Positions 25,866 to 37,332 are shown, numbered from the stretch's first letter. The stretch is 64,000 nt of DNA from Bifidobacterium sp. ESL0800 (GCF_029395355.1 NZ_CP113913.1:434001-498000), one strand, 5' to 3'. Numbers and translations: made by a program. Notes: generated by a model not told the origin, from the sequence alone.

Positions 25866-26465
25866 ATGGCATCACAATTCTGGTTGATCGCAGGACTGGG
25901 CAACCCCGGCAAGAAATACGAAGGCACCCGCCACAATATGGGCTTTATGGTCGCCGACGTGTTGGCGCAGCGCTGGTCGGTGAGTGTGAGCGACCATAAA
26001 GGATTGGCCGAGCTGGGCAAGGGTGTGATGAATCTCAACGGCACAAGCCTCAAGTTCTTCCTTGCCAAGCCGTTGACGTATATGAACGATTCCGGTGATG
26101 CCGTTTCATCGATTGCGCAATACTACGACATCGATCCCAGCCGTATCATCGCCATTCACGATGACATGGATCTCGATTTCGGCCGGATCAAGGTCAAGGC
26201 CGGTGGTTCGGCTGGCGGGCACAACGGCATCCGCTCGATTGATAAATCACTGGGTACCAACAAGTATGCACGCGTTCGTATGGGCACCGGCCACGCCGCG
26301 CGCGGTCCGCACGCTCATGAGAACACGGTCAATTGGGTGCTCGGCGGGTTCTCCGGGCAGCAACGCAAGGAGCTTCCCGACTTTTTGGCCGACGGCGCCG
26401 ACGCTGCGGAAACCATTATGTTCGAAGGTCTTGGCGAGGCTCAGGAGCGGTTCAATGGCCGCTGA
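25866..26465 (+). CDS. pth: Peptidyl-tRNA hydrolase
   Basis: 199 residues. Catalytic features are present: Asn13 in GLGNPG, His23 in GTRHNMGF, Asp99 in AIHDDMDL and the GGHNG loop (117-121). It releases tRNA from stalled peptidyl-tRNA. The last 11 bases overlap the mfd start. Confidence 0.97.
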   Translation: MASQFWLIAGLGNPGKKYEGTRHNMGFMVADVLAQRWSVSVSDHKGLAELGKGVMNLNGTSLKFFLAKPLTYMNDSGDAVSSIAQYYDIDPSRIIAIHDDMDLDFGRIKVKAGGSAGGHNGIRSIDKSLGTNKYARVRMGTGHAARGPHAHENTVNWVLGGFSGQQRKELPDFLADGADAAETIMFEGLGEAQERFNGR

Positions 26466-29400
26466 AGCAAAAGGCCGTTCCGAACACGCAACGAAACGCA
26501 ATAGCAAGGATGAAACGCCAACGTCTACATCTCGATCAGAGACCAATCCGGTGACGAAGCCCGATAAAGGCACACAGAAAGAACCGTCGGCGCAGGATAT
26601 GTCCGGTTCACTTGCAGAGTTTTTGCCGCGTCTTGACGATGATGGGGCGTTCCGTGATTTGCTCGCCGGCGAAATCGAAGCCCCTGAGGGTGCTGCCGAT
26701 CAGGCGCTGACGGTCGGCGCTCCGGAGGGCATCCGACCGGCGCTCGCGGCCGCGCGGGCACAGTACTCTTCCGTGGTGATGGTCGTGTCCTCCAGCCGCG
26801 AGGCCGAGGAGACCGTCAACTCCATTCGTTCGTGGTATGGGGGAGATCCAGACGAGGTGAGCCAGCTCGAAGCGTGGGAGACGTTGCCGCACGAACGCCT
26901 GTCGCCGCGTGCCGACACCGTGGCCAGTCGCATGGCCGTCTTCCGCAGGCTATGCCACCCGCAGGAGCACAGTGCCATGTTCGGCCCGATCCGAATCCTC
27001 GTCATGCCGGTGCGTTCGCTTATCCAGCCGGTGGTGGCCGGGCTGGGCGATGTGGAGCCATTGGTATTCAAGGTCGGACACGAAATTGCGCTGGATGAGG
27101 TTTCTGCAAGACTGGTCGAAAACGCTTATACCCGTGTCGATCTGGTCGTTAACCGCGGCGAGTTCGCGGTGCGCGGCGGTATCGTCGACGTCTTCCCGCC
27201 GACCCTTCCGCACCCGGTGCGTATCGAGTTCTTCGGCGACGAGATCGACACCATCAAAGAGTTCCATGCCTCCGATCAGCGCACCTACGGTGACGGCGTC
27301 GATACCGTCTGGGCCACGCCCTGCCGTGAACTGCAGTTGACCGACAAGGTGCGTGCCCGTGCAAAATCGCTGATCGGCCAGATTCCCAACGCCGACGACA
27401 TGCTGCAATCCATCGCGGACTCCATCCCGGTGGAAGGCATGGAATCGCTGATTCCAGCGCTGATCGACGATATGCAGCCGGTGGCCACCATGTTGCCAAA
27501 AGACGCGGTCATCATGCTTTCCGACCCTGAAAAACTGCGTCGTGCCGCCGCCGACCTCGCCAAAACCGCCAACGAGTTCCTCGCCGCCAGCTGGCATGTG
27601 GCCGCAAGCGGTCACGGGGCAGGTGCGCCCATCAGTTTTGACCAAGCGAGTTTCCTTGACTTCGAAGAAACCGTCCGTTCGCTTGAATTCTCCAACCATG
27701 ATGTCTGGAGGCTTACCAGTTTTGGTGTGGACCAGAACATGGCCGGTCATGTCCAGTTCAGCGCTTCGGTTCCCGAGGAGTATCGCGGCGACGAAAAACG
27801 TGCCACCACCGGCGTCGAAGGCCTGATAGATGACGGTTTCGAGGTGACGATTACCGCTGCTGCCAACGGAACCTTGTCAAGGCTCAGGCGTGCCCTCGGC
27901 CAGACTGGGGTGACGCGATTCGACACCGTGCGCTCGCAGGCCATGGACGGTTTCATCGATACCGCCGCCAAGTTCGCCCTGCTTACCGAGCGCGACCTAA
28001 CCGGCAAGACCAGTGCCGTCGCCCAGCGCAAGACCTCGCGTCGCCGCCACAAGGCCATCGATCTGATGGAGCTCAAGGCCGGCGACTACATCGTCCACGA
28101 GCAACATGGCATCGGTCGTTTCGTTGAAATGCGCCAGCGTACCACCGGGGTGGGCGCCAACCGCGCCACCCGCGAATATCTGGTCATCGAATACGCGCCG
28201 TCCAAACGGGGCGCGCCGGCTGACAAGCTGTTCATCCCCACCGATCAGCTCGATCAGGTCTCCAAATACATCGGCGCCGACAAGCCCAAGCTCAACAAAC
28301 TCGGCGGTTCCGACTGGGCGCAGACCAAGGCCAAGGCGCGCAAGCATGTCCACGAAATCGCCGATGACCTGGTTAAGCTCTACTCCGCCCGTCAGCAGGC
28401 CAAGGGCTTCGCCTTCAGCCCGGACACCCCGTGGCAGAAAGAGCTGGAGGACGCCTTTCCCTATCAGGAGACGGCCGACCAACTCACCACCATCGACGAG
28501 GTCAAGGCCGACATGGAAAAGCCGGTACCGATGGACCGCCTCATCTGCGGCGACGTCGGTTTCGGCAAGACCGAGATCGCCGTGCGTGCCGCATTCAAGG
28601 CTGTGCAGGACGGCAAGCAGGTCGCCATTCTGGCCCCGACCACGCTGCTGGTGCAGCAGCATTACGAGACGTTTACGCAACGCTATGAGGGCTTCCCGGT
28701 CGACGTCGCCGCGATGAGCCGATTCCAAAGCAAAAAGGAGATCGACGAAACCCTCAAAGACCTTGAGTCTGGCAAAGTCGATGTCGTTATCGGCACCCAC
28801 AAGCTGCTGAACCCGAAAATCAAGTTCAAGGACCTGGGCCTGCTGATCATCGACGAGGAGCAGCGTTTCGGCGTCGAACACAAGGAGACCCTGAAGGCGC
28901 TGCGCACCAACATCGACGTGCTTTCGCTTTCGGCGACCCCGATCCCCAGAACGCTTGAGATGGCCGTCACCGGCATTCGTGAGATGTCGACGTTGGCCAC
29001 CCCTCCCGAAGACCGCCTGCCCGTGCTCACCTACGTCGGTGCCTACGAGGACGCGCAGGTCACCGCTGCGATTCGTCGTGAGCTGTTGCGCGGCGGACAG
29101 GTCTTCTACGTGCACAACCGTGTCAACGACATCGACAAGGTCGCCTCGAAAATCCACGAGCTCATCCCGGAAGCGAAGATCGGCATCGCCCATGGCAAGA
29201 TGGGGGAAAAACAGCTTGACAATATCATCCAGGACTTCTGGCATCGCGACATCGACGTACTCGTCTGCACTACGATCATCGAGACGGGACTTGATATCAG
29301 CAATGCCAACACGCTGATCGTCGACCACGCCGATCGTTTCGGCTTAAGCCAGCTCCATCAGCTGCGTGGCCGTGTCGGACGAGGCCGGGAACGTGCCTAC

Positions 29401-30117
29401 GCCTACTTCCTCTACGACCCGTCGAAGCCCATGACCCAGCAGTCGCACGACCGCTTGGCCACCATCGCGCAGAACACTGCGCTCGGAAGCGGCTTCGACG
29501 TGGCCATGAAGGACCTCGAACTGCGTGGAACCGGCAATCTGCTCGGCGGCGAGCAGAGCGGTCACATTGAGGGCGTCGGTTTCGACCTCTACGTGCGCAT
29601 GGTCTCCGACGCCGTCGAGAAATACAAGGAGCCGGAACGTAAAGAATCCGTCGCGGTCACCATCGACCTACCCATCGAGGCTTCGATTCCGGTCGATTAC
29701 ATCGATTCGGACAAGCTTCGCCTCGAAGCCTACCGCAAGTTGGCCAGCGCGCGCACTGAAGACGATCTTACCGAGCTGCGAGAGGAACTTACCGACCGTT
29801 ACGGCCCGTTGCCGGAGGAATTCGACACGCTGTTCGACGTCGCCAGACTTCGTAGCAAGGCCCGTGCGCTCGGCATCAGCGAAATTGTCACGCAGGGCAA
29901 CCGTGTGCGCATCGCCAAGATTGACCCGCCGGAATCGTTGCAAATGCGACTTTCCAGGATTTACAAGGGCTCGCAGTATCGTCCGGTCACTCATACGCTC
30001 CTGATTCCCGCCCCGTTCGGAGGAGCGCTGGGCGGCAAGCCGATGACCAGCCCCGAGGTGATGGGCTGGGCTGACCAGTTGCTCGAAGATCTGGCGTGGC
30101 GTGGAGGTTCGCGCTGA
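26455..30117 (+). CDS. mfd: Transcription-repair coupling factor Mfd
   Basis: 1220 residues from ATG 26455, which lies inside the end of pth. Order of domains: UvrB-homology region (about 60-400), RNA-polymerase-interacting CarD-like domain (about 535-600, LKAGDYIVHEQHGIGRF), helicase with Walker A GDVGFGKTE (about 698) and DEEQ box (about 797), motif VI RGRVGRGRERAYAY, and the C-terminal TRCF domain (about 1065-1180). It removes stalled RNA polymerase and recruits UvrA. The N-terminal 60 residues are low-complexity and polar. Confidence 0.97.
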   Translation: MAAEAKGRSEHATKRNSKDETPTSTSRSETNPVTKPDKGTQKEPSAQDMSGSLAEFLPRLDDDGAFRDLLAGEIEAPEGAADQALTVGAPEGIRPALAAARAQYSSVVMVVSSSREAEETVNSIRSWYGGDPDEVSQLEAWETLPHERLSPRADTVASRMAVFRRLCHPQEHSAMFGPIRILVMPVRSLIQPVVAGLGDVEPLVFKVGHEIALDEVSARLVENAYTRVDLVVNRGEFAVRGGIVDVFPPTLPHPVRIEFFGDEIDTIKEFHASDQRTYGDGVDTVWATPCRELQLTDKVRARAKSLIGQIPNADDMLQSIADSIPVEGMESLIPALIDDMQPVATMLPKDAVIMLSDPEKLRRAAADLAKTANEFLAASWHVAASGHGAGAPISFDQASFLDFEETVRSLEFSNHDVWRLTSFGVDQNMAGHVQFSASVPEEYRGDEKRATTGVEGLIDDGFEVTITAAANGTLSRLRRALGQTGVTRFDTVRSQAMDGFIDTAAKFALLTERDLTGKTSAVAQRKTSRRRHKAIDLMELKAGDYIVHEQHGIGRFVEMRQRTTGVGANRATREYLVIEYAPSKRGAPADKLFIPTDQLDQVSKYIGADKPKLNKLGGSDWAQTKAKARKHVHEIADDLVKLYSARQQAKGFAFSPDTPWQKELEDAFPYQETADQLTTIDEVKADMEKPVPMDRLICGDVGFGKTEIAVRAAFKAVQDGKQVAILAPTTLLVQQHYETFTQRYEGFPVDVAAMSRFQSKKEIDETLKDLESGKVDVVIGTHKLLNPKIKFKDLGLLIIDEEQRFGVEHKETLKALRTNIDVLSLSATPIPRTLEMAVTGIREMSTLATPPEDRLPVLTYVGAYEDAQVTAAIRRELLRGGQVFYVHNRVNDIDKVASKIHELIPEAKIGIAHGKMGEKQLDNIIQDFWHRDIDVLVCTTIIETGLDISNANTLIVDHADRFGLSQLHQLRGRVGRGRERAYAYFLYDPSKPMTQQSHDRLATIAQNTALGSGFDVAMKDLELRGTGNLLGGEQSGHIEGVGFDLYVRMVSDAVEKYKEPERKESVAVTIDLPIEASIPVDYIDSDKLRLEAYRKLASARTEDDLTELREELTDRYGPLPEEFDTLFDVARLRSKARALGISEIVTQGNRVRIAKIDPPESLQMRLSRIYKGSQYRPVTHTLLIPAPFGGALGGKPMTSPEVMGWADQLLEDLAWRGGSR

Positions 30118-30182
30118 GGGCGCACCGGTAGTGCGCTCTGTGTCAAGACAGTCGAAATGATGAAAGGAGTGGAACGATACGG

Positions 30183-30211
30183 CGACATCAATGTTAGCGC
30201 TCACATAAAAT
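30183..30211 (+). promoter_or_regulatory. eno promoter with embedded LacI-type operator
   Basis: TAAAAT (30206-30211) is a -10 box with a weak -35 CGACAT at about 30183. Between them lies TGTTAGCGCTCACA (30192-30205), a near-perfect palindrome around AGCGCT, the form bound by LacI/GalR-family regulators. In bifidobacteria a LacI-family global regulator of sugar metabolism (AraQ) has been predicted to control glycolytic genes; the match to it is inferred. Confidence 0.65.
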
Positions 30212-30264
30212 AGCCGATTTCGCTGGTTTACGTCCATCAAAGCCATTAACCTTGGAACTGTTAG

Positions 30265-31587
<1,323 letters not shown>

Positions 31588-31635
31588 CTTCTGCTGACTA
31601 AACCCATTCGCAGCGCTGTTGTGCTGTGAGCTTTG

Positions 31636-31680
31636 CCCGTCACATTCACTTTACGGAGTCGAATGTGACGGGTATTTTAT
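31636..31680 (+). terminator. Terminator of eno
   Basis: CCCGTCACATTC (31636-31647) and GAATGTGACGGG (31661-31672), followed by TATTTTAT. It lies immediately before the next gene, so some readthrough or a separate promoter must serve that gene. Confidence 0.85.
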
Positions 31681-31685
31681 GTCTT

Positions 31686-32324
31686 ATGGGCACTACGAAG
31701 AACACAGGCAAAACGGCGAGCGGCAAGAAGCAGAGCCGACGTCGCGGCTCAGGCCCGATTGCGTTCTTCGTCGCGTTTTTCATCGTCGTTCTCGGCGCCA
31801 TCCAATTGGCGGCGACTTTTCACAGCTATGCCTTGAATCTTGCGGAGCTCAACGGGCTCAAGCGACAGGAAGCCGCTTTGGTGTCCCAAAAACAGAATCT
31901 TGAAAATGACATCTCGCGTTGGAACGACAACGCCTATGTCACCGCCCAAGCACGAGAGAGGCTGGGGTTCGTCTTTCCTGGAGAACAGGCCATCCACGTC
32001 GAGCATCCGGAAGCGGTCACCGGTGTGAAGCCGAAATCGGAGAGTGCCGAGCAGAACGAGACCGATTCGGACGCGCCCAGTTTGCCTTGGTATCGGGAAC
32101 TCGCCTATGGTTTCAAGAAGGCCGATGAGCCCTTGAAGAAAGGCAAGGCCGGCGAAGTCACTACTCCCAAGGCGGTGGGCGGACAGACCGATGGTGAAGC
32201 GAAACCGGACGGCAAGGCCAAAGACAGCAAGAACACCGTCAATTCCCAGAACAAACCGAGCCAGAAGACCGGTGCCGACAATAAGAACGGCGACAAATCG
32301 GGTGCGAAGACGGCTGGGCAATAA
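31686..32324 (+). CDS. FtsB/DivIC-type septum formation initiator protein
   Basis: 212 residues. A basic cytoplasmic tail (1-23), one membrane segment (about 24-44, GPIAFFVAFFIVVLGAIQLA), then a coiled coil (NLAELNGLKRQEAALVSQKQNLENDISRWND) and the family block DNAYVTAQARERLGFVFPGE. A long Lys/Asp-rich C-terminal tail (about 110-212) is low complexity. It is a divisome scaffold in the FtsL/FtsB/FtsQ group; eno-divIC-DUF501-ppx is a common actinobacterial order. Start is uncertain: ATG 31686 lies beyond the terminator, and GTG 31665 is an alternative. Confidence 0.88.
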   Translation: MGTTKNTGKTASGKKQSRRRGSGPIAFFVAFFIVVLGAIQLAATFHSYALNLAELNGLKRQEAALVSQKQNLENDISRWNDNAYVTAQARERLGFVFPGEQAIHVEHPEAVTGVKPKSESAEQNETDSDAPSLPWYRELAYGFKKADEPLKKGKAGEVTTPKAVGGQTDGEAKPDGKAKDSKNTVNSQNKPSQKTGADNKNGDKSGAKTAGQ

Positions 32325-32484
32325 CCGGTTTCGGCTATGCGCGGATTGATCGAGACGTTCATGGATCTTTTTCGGCTTTGAACGTCTCACCATGACCGGT
32401 GTGCAATCCGATGCTATAAAACAGCGGTAGGCAAGACCTGATGATCGACCATAAACTTAAAACCCATAACGGATAAGGAACAGC

Positions 32485-33162
32485 GTGCAAGAAAAGCAAT
32501 CTCAACCTACAGAATCCACGAATCCGAACGTACAAGATGCTCAACGGCAGTCTTTCGCCGGAGAGGGAACCCGTTCTTCGATCATGCCGATTGATGAAAG
32601 CGGCCTCAAAGCAATGGCCGAAGAACTGGTGGGCCGCGTGATGGCGGACAAAGCCAGCGACGACGATCTCGCTTTGGTCAAGCAACAGCTGGGACGTTTC
32701 CCGCGTGGCATGGTCGCCGTCGGGGCACGTTGCGTGTGCGGCAGGCCGCTGGCGGTGGTGACGCGTCCTGTGCTGCCTGACGGCACTCCGTTCCCTACAA
32801 CCTGCTATCTGACCAGTCCGGAGGCCACCAAGGCCGTCTCTCGGGTCGAAGCCGATGGTTCGATGCGGCACTATACCGATCTGGTCCAGAACGACGAAAC
32901 GATTCACGCACAATACGAGCGGGCGCATCGGCTCTATCTTGCCTTCCGTCACGAGCTTGCGGAGCGGCTTGGCGACAGTGAGGAGCATATCGCGGGTACC
33001 AGCGCGGGAGGAATGCCCGTACGTGTGAAATGCCTGCACGCGCTCGTGGCGCAGACGCTGGTGATGGGTGAGGGTGCCAATCCCATCGGTGACATGGTGA
33101 TGGAACGCATCGCCGATGAGTTCGCCCCGAACGTCTGCCGTTGCACGACGTCGTTGGACTGA
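32485..33162 (+). CDS. DUF501 domain protein
   Basis: 225 residues; GTG 32485 follows AAGGAA. The core (about 45-225) has LGRFPRGMVAVGARCVCGRPLAVVTRPVLPDGTPFPTTCYLT, LYLAFRHELAE, VKCLHALVAQTLVMGEGANPIGD and a final CRC, the conserved DUF501 Cys/His pattern. Unknown role. It is regularly found between divIC and ppx, as here. Confidence 0.93.
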   Translation: MQEKQSQPTESTNPNVQDAQRQSFAGEGTRSSIMPIDESGLKAMAEELVGRVMADKASDDDLALVKQQLGRFPRGMVAVGARCVCGRPLAVVTRPVLPDGTPFPTTCYLTSPEATKAVSRVEADGSMRHYTDLVQNDETIHAQYERAHRLYLAFRHELAERLGDSEEHIAGTSAGGMPVRVKCLHALVAQTLVMGEGANPIGDMVMERIADEFAPNVCRCTTSLD

Positions 33163-33275
33163 ACGGGTCGATGACGTGGCAGCCGTGCGTGTCGCGGCAC
33201 GGATGTGGGTGTTCGGCCGCGGCCACAATGTCGCTAATGTTGCGGTGGGCGGATAATGTCGGAGACAGCAGAACC

Positions 33276-33304
33276 GATTGACACGAAAACAGATTGACAC
33301 GAAA
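33276..33304 (+). repeat. Direct repeats before the exopolyphosphatase gene
   Basis: GATTGACACGAAA at 33276-33288 and again at 33292-33304, 16 bases apart in phase. They end 14 bases before the start codon. Each contains TTGACA. They may be a regulator site or a chance duplication. Confidence 0.6.
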
Positions 33305-33318
33305 CGGATGGTGCTTCC

Positions 33319-34338
33319 ATGAGAGACGAAAACAAGGATTTTGTGACCGTTGCCGGAATCGATTGCGGCACCAATTCCATCCGTCTCAAGGTTTCCAAGG
33401 TGTTTGCCGACGGCAGCGTCGAAGACATCGTACCCCGTATGCTGCAGGTCATCCGGCTCGGACAGGACGTCGACAAGACCCACCGTTTCGCTGACGCCGC
33501 ACTCGAACGCGCGTATGCCGCAGCCAGGGATTTTGCGCAGGTGCTCAACGATCATCCGGTGGACGGATTGCGTTTCGTTGCCACCTCGGCCACCAGAGAC
33601 GCCGAGAACCGAAAAGATTTCGAGGATGGCATCAGCTCGATTCTGGGTGTGCGCCCCGAAGTGATTCCGGGCACCGAAGAAGCGTCGCTGAGTTTCCTCG
33701 GAGCCACCGGCAGCGTGCCCCGCAAAGGCTTGGAAGCGCCGTATCTCGTAGTCGACCTTGGAGGAGGCTCAACTGAGATGGTCATGGGGGGCGACGGAAA
33801 ATCCGCGCCCTCCACAAGCGTGCAAGCCGCGTTTTCGATGAACATCGGTTCGGTTCGTATGACAGAACGTCATCTGCGCTCCGACCCGCCGACACAAGAT
33901 GAGGTCGCGGAGGCCAGTGAAGACATCGACCGGCACATCGATGAGGCGTTCGAACATGTGCCGGCAGGAAAAACCGGCACCATCATCGGTGTCTCAGGGT
34001 CGGTCACCACGATGACCGCGCTGGTATTGGGATTGAAACACTATGATCACCGTGCCGTCGACGGAGTACGTGTGTCATACAAGGATATCTTCGCGGTCGA
34101 CGACCGGTTCCTCAACATGACCCGCGCCGAACGCGCCACCTACAAGACCATCCATCCCGGCCGCATCGATGTGGTCGGCGGGGGAGCGCTGATCTGGAAC
34201 CGCATCCTGACTCGCGTCTCGCAGGCCGTGCAGCGTGACCACGGCACGTCGATCGATTCCTTCATTTCCAGCGACCACGGCCTTTTGGATGGCATCGTCC
34301 TCGATTACGGCGCAAGGCTGTTGAAAAAGGAATGTTGA
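33319..34338 (+). CDS. ppx: Exopolyphosphatase / guanosine pentaphosphatase (Ppx/GppA)
   Basis: 339 residues, the short actinobacterial form. ASKHA-type phosphate loops are AGIDCGTNSIRL (about 11-22) and DLGGGSTEMV (about 149-158). The stretch RFVATSATRDAENRKDF and the end SDHGLLDGIVLDYG are family marks. It cleaves terminal phosphate from polyphosphate or pppGpp. Confidence 0.93.
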   Translation: MRDENKDFVTVAGIDCGTNSIRLKVSKVFADGSVEDIVPRMLQVIRLGQDVDKTHRFADAALERAYAAARDFAQVLNDHPVDGLRFVATSATRDAENRKDFEDGISSILGVRPEVIPGTEEASLSFLGATGSVPRKGLEAPYLVVDLGGGSTEMVMGGDGKSAPSTSVQAAFSMNIGSVRMTERHLRSDPPTQDEVAEASEDIDRHIDEAFEHVPAGKTGTIIGVSGSVTTMTALVLGLKHYDHRAVDGVRVSYKDIFAVDDRFLNMTRAERATYKTIHPGRIDVVGGGALIWNRILTRVSQAVQRDHGTSIDSFISSDHGLLDGIVLDYGARLLKKEC

Positions 34339-34449
34339 TTGATTGTTGCCGTCCCGGTTTCGGCGCTCGGTGTTTTTCGACGACATTTCGGGCGATTTTA
34401 CGGTAGAGGCGATGTGACATAATATCGTTCTGTCGGTATTTGCCGATGT

Positions 34450-34530
34450 GCTCCCGTGGCGGAATTGGTAGACGCAGCTGACTTAAAATCAGCCGCCATT
34501 GGCTTGTGGGTTCGAGTCCCACCGGGAGTA
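34450..34530 (+). tRNA. tRNA-Leu (anticodon TAA)
   Basis: Acceptor arms GCTCCCG and CGGGAGT, D-arm with GGCGGAATTGGTAGAC, anticodon arm GCTGA-CTTAAAA-TCAGC giving anticodon TAA, a class II variable arm (about 34495-34507) and T-arm GTGGGTTCGAGTCCCAC. CCA is not encoded. Confidence 0.95.
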
Positions 34531-34680
34531 CTGTACGATTCGTCTTGAAATTTGGTTGATCTATCTTTAGGATTTGCGGACGATCGGGTTTGCTCAATTG
34601 AAATAGTTCATATGATCGGTATTTTGCAGATTCGCACACAAAGAAACCTGCGGTGTACAAAGGCACGTTAGAATAATGGC

Positions 34681-36144
34681 ATGTTCACTATTCTCGACAT
34701 GTTCAAAATCGGCGTGGGACCGAGCTCGTCGCATACCGTCGGCCCGATGATCGCCGCCTCCAATTTCGTCGCCTCGCTTGACGAACGTGACCTGCTGGGC
34801 CGTGTCAGCCGGGTCAGGGTCACTCTTTACGGCTCGTTGTCGATGACAGGGCTTGGCCACGGCACCGACAGGGCCGCGGTGGCTGGGCTGGAAGGCAACG
34901 TGCCGGCCACGGTCGACACCGATCATCTCCTCAATATCAAAGAGGAGTGCGAGAACACCGGACGGCTCAATCTCGACGGAAAGCACAAGATCAGGTTCGA
35001 TTACGACAACGATGTCGTCTTCGAGCGTTGGAAGATGTTGGCCGCGCACCCCAACGGCATGCGTTTCGAGGTGTTTGACGATCACGGCGAAGCAATGGAC
35101 AACCAGGTCTGGTATTCCATCGGAGGCGGGTTCGTACGACTTGGGCACGCCGACGATCTGATGATCGGCATTCACGAGAAGGCGCCGAAAGGCAGCACCT
35201 TCGCCGAGGAGGCGAGCGTCGACAGCAGCAACGATTTCCCGCCCGAGGCCCCGTATCCCTTCTCCAGCGCCAACGAACTGCTTGAGATATGCAAGCGTGA
35301 AGGCAAAAGCATCTCTGAAATCGTATGGGCCAACGAGACGGCCACCCGAACGCCGAAGGCGGTCAAAGAAGCGTTGCTCAACGTCTGGCATCACATGGAC
35401 GACTGTGTCAAAAACGGCTGCACGTCGACGCAGAAGACATTGCCCGGAGGCCTTGACGTGCCCCGGCGCGCGCCGAAGATCTATCGCGAGCTTTCCGGCA
35501 ATGCCGATATCCTCTCCCATAACGTACGTCGGCCGGCCGCCGTGCTGGAGACCTCGGAATGCACTTGGGTCGATCTTTTCGCGCTCGCGGTCAACGAGGA
35601 AAACGCCGGCGGCGGCCGTATCGTCACCGCGCCGACCAACGGATCGGCAGGCATCATTCCGGCGGTGCTTGAATACTATTGGCATTTCGCCGGTTCCGCC
35701 AATGAGGAAGGCGTCATCCGCTTCCTTTTGGCTGCAGGAGCCGTCGGTTATCTCTTCAAGCGCAACGCCTCCATTTCCGGTGCCGAAGTGGGGTGCCAGG
35801 GCGAGGTCGGTTCCGCCGCTTCGATGGCGGCGGCCGGGCTCTGCGAGGTCATGCAGGGCACGCCACGGCAGGTCGAGAACGCCGCGGAGGTGGCCATGGA
35901 ACACCATCTGGGCCTGACCTGCGACCCGGTGGCCGGCTTGGTTCAGATCCCCTGCATCGAACGCAACGCCATGGCCGCCAACACCGCGATCAATGCGGTG
36001 CGTATGGCACTTCTCGGCAACGGGCAGCACATGGTCAGCCTCGATCAGGTCATCAAGACCATGAAGGACACCGGTGCCGACATGATGTCGAAGTACAAGG
36101 AGACATCGGAAGGCGGACTGGCCGTCAACGTCGTGGAATGCTGA
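34681..36144 (+). CDS. sdaA: L-serine ammonia-lyase, iron-sulfur, single chain
   Basis: 487 residues. The beta domain is N-terminal ([23 protein letters not shown]) and the alpha domain follows from about residue 195. The three cluster cysteines are around 373 (GCQGEVGSA), 414 (LTCDPVAG) and 425 (IPCIERNAM). It deaminates serine to pyruvate using an oxygen-sensitive [4Fe-4S] cluster. It lies downstream of tRNA-Leu as its own unit. Confidence 0.95.
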   Translation: MFTILDMFKIGVGPSSSHTVGPMIAASNFVASLDERDLLGRVSRVRVTLYGSLSMTGLGHGTDRAAVAGLEGNVPATVDTDHLLNIKEECENTGRLNLDGKHKIRFDYDNDVVFERWKMLAAHPNGMRFEVFDDHGEAMDNQVWYSIGGGFVRLGHADDLMIGIHEKAPKGSTFAEEASVDSSNDFPPEAPYPFSSANELLEICKREGKSISEIVWANETATRTPKAVKEALLNVWHHMDDCVKNGCTSTQKTLPGGLDVPRRAPKIYRELSGNADILSHNVRRPAAVLETSECTWVDLFALAVNEENAGGGRIVTAPTNGSAGIIPAVLEYYWHFAGSANEEGVIRFLLAAGAVGYLFKRNASISGAEVGCQGEVGSAASMAAAGLCEVMQGTPRQVENAAEVAMEHHLGLTCDPVAGLVQIPCIERNAMAANTAINAVRMALLGNGQHMVSLDQVIKTMKDTGADMMSKYKETSEGGLAVNVVEC

Positions 36145-36279
36145 CAAAGAACGGCATCCCACATGCCCGAAAATGGACGACCCCCTCTCGTAAGTTCTGT
36201 GCACTTTCGAAACGATGATGAACATCGGGGTGCATCAGTGCTAACCTAATGAAAATGTAAACTACAAGGAGGCCTACGT

Positions 36280-36687
36280 ATGGCTACGAATATGCCCGAG
36301 GTGAATGCCGAATTCGGCGCGAAGCCGGTTATCAAGTTCCCCGACACCCCCGCCCCGGCCGGGCTCAAGGCCGTCGAACTTATCGAGGGCGACGGCCCGA
36401 TGGTTCGTTCAGGCGACACGGTCACGGTGAATTACCATGGGGTCGTCTGGGGCAAGGACGAACCCTTCGACTCGAGTTTCGAGCGTCACCAGCCGGCGAG
36501 TTTCGGCATCGGTGTCGGCCAGGTCATCAAAGGCTGGGACCGTACGGTTCCGGGCCACAATGTCGGCTCGCGTCTGGTGGTTTCGATTCCGCCGGAATAC
36601 GGCTATGGCCGGCAAGGTATGCCGCAGGCCGGGATAGGCGGCGATGACACGCTGGTGTTTGTCATCGACATCATCTCCACGCGCTGA
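36280..36687 (+). CDS. FKBP-type peptidyl-prolyl isomerase
   Basis: 135 residues, no signal peptide. The FKBP core (about 38-135) contains GDTVTVNYHGVVW, FDSSFERHQPASFGIGVGQVIKGWD, SIPPEYGYG and DTLVFVIDI. It acts as a cytosolic folding catalyst. AAGGAGG precedes the ATG. Confidence 0.95.
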   Translation: MATNMPEVNAEFGAKPVIKFPDTPAPAGLKAVELIEGDGPMVRSGDTVTVNYHGVVWGKDEPFDSSFERHQPASFGIGVGQVIKGWDRTVPGHNVGSRLVVSIPPEYGYGRQGMPQAGIGGDDTLVFVIDIISTR

Positions 36688-36800
36688 AGCACGGAAATCC
36701 AAAACGATTGACCGGCTGCAGCGCCGGTCATATTTGTTTTCTACCGTCTGGCACTATCCGGGCGCAGAACACAAAACCGATAACAAGGCAAGGAAGAATC

Positions 36801-37283
36801 ATGGCAGAGGAAGAAAAGACCGTTCTGCTCACGCAAGAAGCCTATGACAAGCTTCAAAAGGAGCTGGCCTACCGTCAGGGTGATTATCGTGACGAGATCA
36901 CCCAGCGCATCGCGACGGCTCGCGCCGAAGGCGACTTGAGCGAGAACGGCGGCTATCAGGCCGCCCGTGAGGAACAGGGCAAGAACGAGGGGCGCATCAA
37001 CGAGCTGATCGTCAAATTGCGCAACACGAAGATTCTGAAGGCGCCGCCGGCGGGAAAGGTGGGCAACGGCTCATTGGTCACCGTGGAGCTTGCGGGCAAG
37101 GAGATGAAGTACGTGCTCGGCTCCCGTGATATCGCCGTGGCGACCGACTATGACGTCATCAGCCCCGAATCTCCCATTGGCACGGCCATCATGGGTGCCA
37201 AGAAAGGCGATGAGGTCTCCTACAAGGCTCCCAATGGCCGTGAGATCACGGTGAAGATCATAGACTCCAAGCCGATGAAGTAA
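36801..37283 (+). CDS. greA: Transcription elongation factor GreA
   Basis: 160 residues. An N-terminal coiled coil (about 1-80) carries the acidic tip region EGDLSENGGYQAAREEQG, and the C-terminal FKBP-like globule has SPIGTAIMGAKKGDEV. It rescues backtracked RNA polymerase by transcript cleavage. It follows the FKBP gene by 113 bases and ends in a strong terminator. Confidence 0.96.
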   Translation: MAEEEKTVLLTQEAYDKLQKELAYRQGDYRDEITQRIATARAEGDLSENGGYQAAREEQGKNEGRINELIVKLRNTKILKAPPAGKVGNGSLVTVELAGKEMKYVLGSRDIAVATDYDVISPESPIGTAIMGAKKGDEVSYKAPNGREITVKIIDSKPMK

Positions 37284-37332
37284 GGCCAATCGTCGTTATT
37301 GTTCTATATGCCTTATTCGTAAGGTGAATATC

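Noticed and set aside
27997..29328. 443-codon frame opposite mfd
   Set aside because: Lies entirely within the helicase region of mfd; no independent signal.
34594..36225. 543-codon frame opposite the serine ammonia-lyase
   Set aside because: Antisense of a gene with intact iron-sulfur cysteines and family motifs.
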